The notes beneath the pieces were generated by a model. The model had not been told where the DNA came from, searched no databases, and saw nothing but the letters and a program-made list of their open reading frames with translations. From Chroococcus sp. CMT-3BRIN-NPC107 (GTDB lineage: Bacteria > Cyanobacteriota > Cyanobacteriia > Cyanobacteriales > Chroococcidiopsidaceae): a stretch of 64,000 bases of DNA. Each line of letters begins with the position of its first letter. Within the stretch, counting starts at the first letter, position 1. Below are positions 63,404 through 64,000 of the stretch, piece by piece. Made by a program: the position numbers and the translations under genes. The DNA is taken from positions 1 to 64,000 of the forward strand of contig JAHHGY010000009.1 in NCBI GenBank assembly GCA_019359635.1. Direction: 5' to 3'.

Positions 63404-63996
63404 TAGGTTGTTTGGGTATTAATGTTGCGGATAGAACGAAATATTCGCAGGACGATAGTTAAGCCGCAACCGATACACATTCCGGGGATGACATATTGCC
63501 ATATAGGGAAGCCAAAAGCCGCGACAATACAGCTAAGACCAATAATTGCCAGTCTGTCAGTTTGTCCGCAAGGGCCCACCGATTGGGTTTTGCTTCCCGC
63601 TACTAAACCGAGTAAACCAAAAGTTTGCACCCAACTTGTGAGCATAATTAGGGCAATAATCCAACCGATTTGACTATAAGGAAATAAACCCAAAATAATC
63701 AGTAAATCGGTGATTTCTCCCGGTAAACGGTTGAGATAAGCTCCTAATGGCGATGTTTTGTTAAATTCCTCTGCAACTAAGCCATCTAAGGTACTAATTA
63801 ACATTCGTAATGCGATCGCAATTATCGCCCCAATCCACCAACCTTGATACAAACAGTAAGCTGTAGCAACACCAGGAATAAAAGTAGAACACGATAACCA
63901 ATTGGGCGATAATTGGTTAATACCAGGAATTTTCCTTAGCAAAGCCCGTAACGTATATTTAGCTTGATACAAACCCAAATCAATTTTAGGAGTCAT
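63403..63996 (-). CDS. CDP-alcohol phosphatidyltransferase-like membrane protein
   Basis: The 197-residue protein has about six hydrophobic segments. The family motif region STLDGLVAEEFNKTSPLGAY then LNRLPGEITD replaces parts of DGxxAR(x8)Gxxx Dxxx D: D71-G72 and G85 remain, but Arg76 is Glu, the third Asp is Asn89 and the fourth position is Gly93, with Asp97 nearby. YnbA-type relatives also carry Asn at the third position. It may transfer a phospho-alcohol group to lipid or may be altered in function. ATG 63996 lies four bases from the window end, so an upstream start cannot be excluded. Confidence 0.75.
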   Translation of the reverse strand: MTPKIDLGLYQAKYTLRALLRKIPGINQLSPNWLSCSTFIPGVATAYCLYQGWWIGAIIAIALRMLISTLDGLVAEEFNKTSPLGAYLNRLPGEITDLLIILGLFPYSQIGWIIALIMLTSWVQTFGLLGLVAGSKTQSVGPCGQTDRLAIIGLSCIVAAFGFPIWQYVIPGMCIGCGLTIVLRIFRSIRNINTQTT

Positions 63997-64000
63997 AAAA

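Overview
The window is chromosomal DNA of a cyanobacterium. HIP1 octamers (GCGATCGC) are scattered throughout. The gene set is diagnostic: sulfolipid genes sqdB and sqdX, plastid-type ORFs Ycf46 and Ycf35, the response regulator RpaB (Ycf27), a cytochrome b6f cofactor-assembly (CCB) protein, CrtO ketolases, sucrose-phosphate phosphatase and a Pix phototaxis cluster with a cyanobacteriochrome receptor. A Synechocystis/Chroococcidiopsis-like coccoid is plausible, but the genus cannot be fixed from this sequence alone.

Layout. 1-0.6 kb: an IS5-like transposase edge and a decayed cytochrome P450. 0.7-9.4 kb: housekeeping and transport genes (CPA1 antiporter, GH13 enzyme, ruvA-spp pair, Rpn-type nuclease, MFS carrier, porin remnant, hisIE). 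9.7-13.3 kb: two tandem CrtO-type genes closed by a palindrome. 13.4-17.8 kb: accessory patch (AraC and MarR regulators, aldo/keto reductase, SMP-30 lactonase, two pseudogenes, one copy of a dispersed repeat). 17.9-22.7 kb: a TonB-like gene divergent from a three-gene ferric ABC transporter across a Fur-box-like palindrome. 23-25 kb: tRNA-Ala, TrhO, O-methyltransferase and the second repeat copy. 25.1-36.6 kb: phototaxis genes pixGHIJ (minus strand) and pixL (plus strand), separated by a PP2C phosphatase/kinase pair. 36.6-38.9 kb: an HTH-NACHT NTPase. 39.7-46 kb: kdpAB(G/F)C and an orphan chemoreceptor. 46.6-49 kb: the Ycf35/Ycf46 group. 49.2-52.2 kb: sqdB, a DUF4291 gene and sqdX. 52.3-58.9 kb: a lipoprotein glycosidase, radA, rpaB, CCB, DUF456 and small proteins. 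59-60.2 kb: a MOSC gene hit by a miniature transposon and a toxin-antitoxin pair with a dead toxin. 60.2-64 kb: a tightly coupled five-gene operon running off the right edge.

How the genes work together. PixG/H/I/J/L form a two-component phototaxis pathway whose receptor carries the paired cysteines of a DXCF (blue/green) cyanobacteriochrome. The ferric ABC transporter and TonB-like protein probably share iron control. kdpABGC supplies high-affinity K+ uptake with no sensor kinase next to it. The terminal operon combines a CDP-alcohol phosphatidyltransferase-like protein, class V aminotransferase, SAM methyltransferase, alpha/beta hydrolase and catalytically degenerate SDR. It resembles Escherichia coli ynbAC and is the best candidate here for an uncharacterised pathway, possibly membrane-lipid headgroup chemistry.

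The window also shows repeated gene decay. The P450, porin, Tat-like leader gene, pirin, small membrane protein and RelE-like toxin all retain recognisable homologous or coding segments broken by deletions, frameshifts or nonsense codons.
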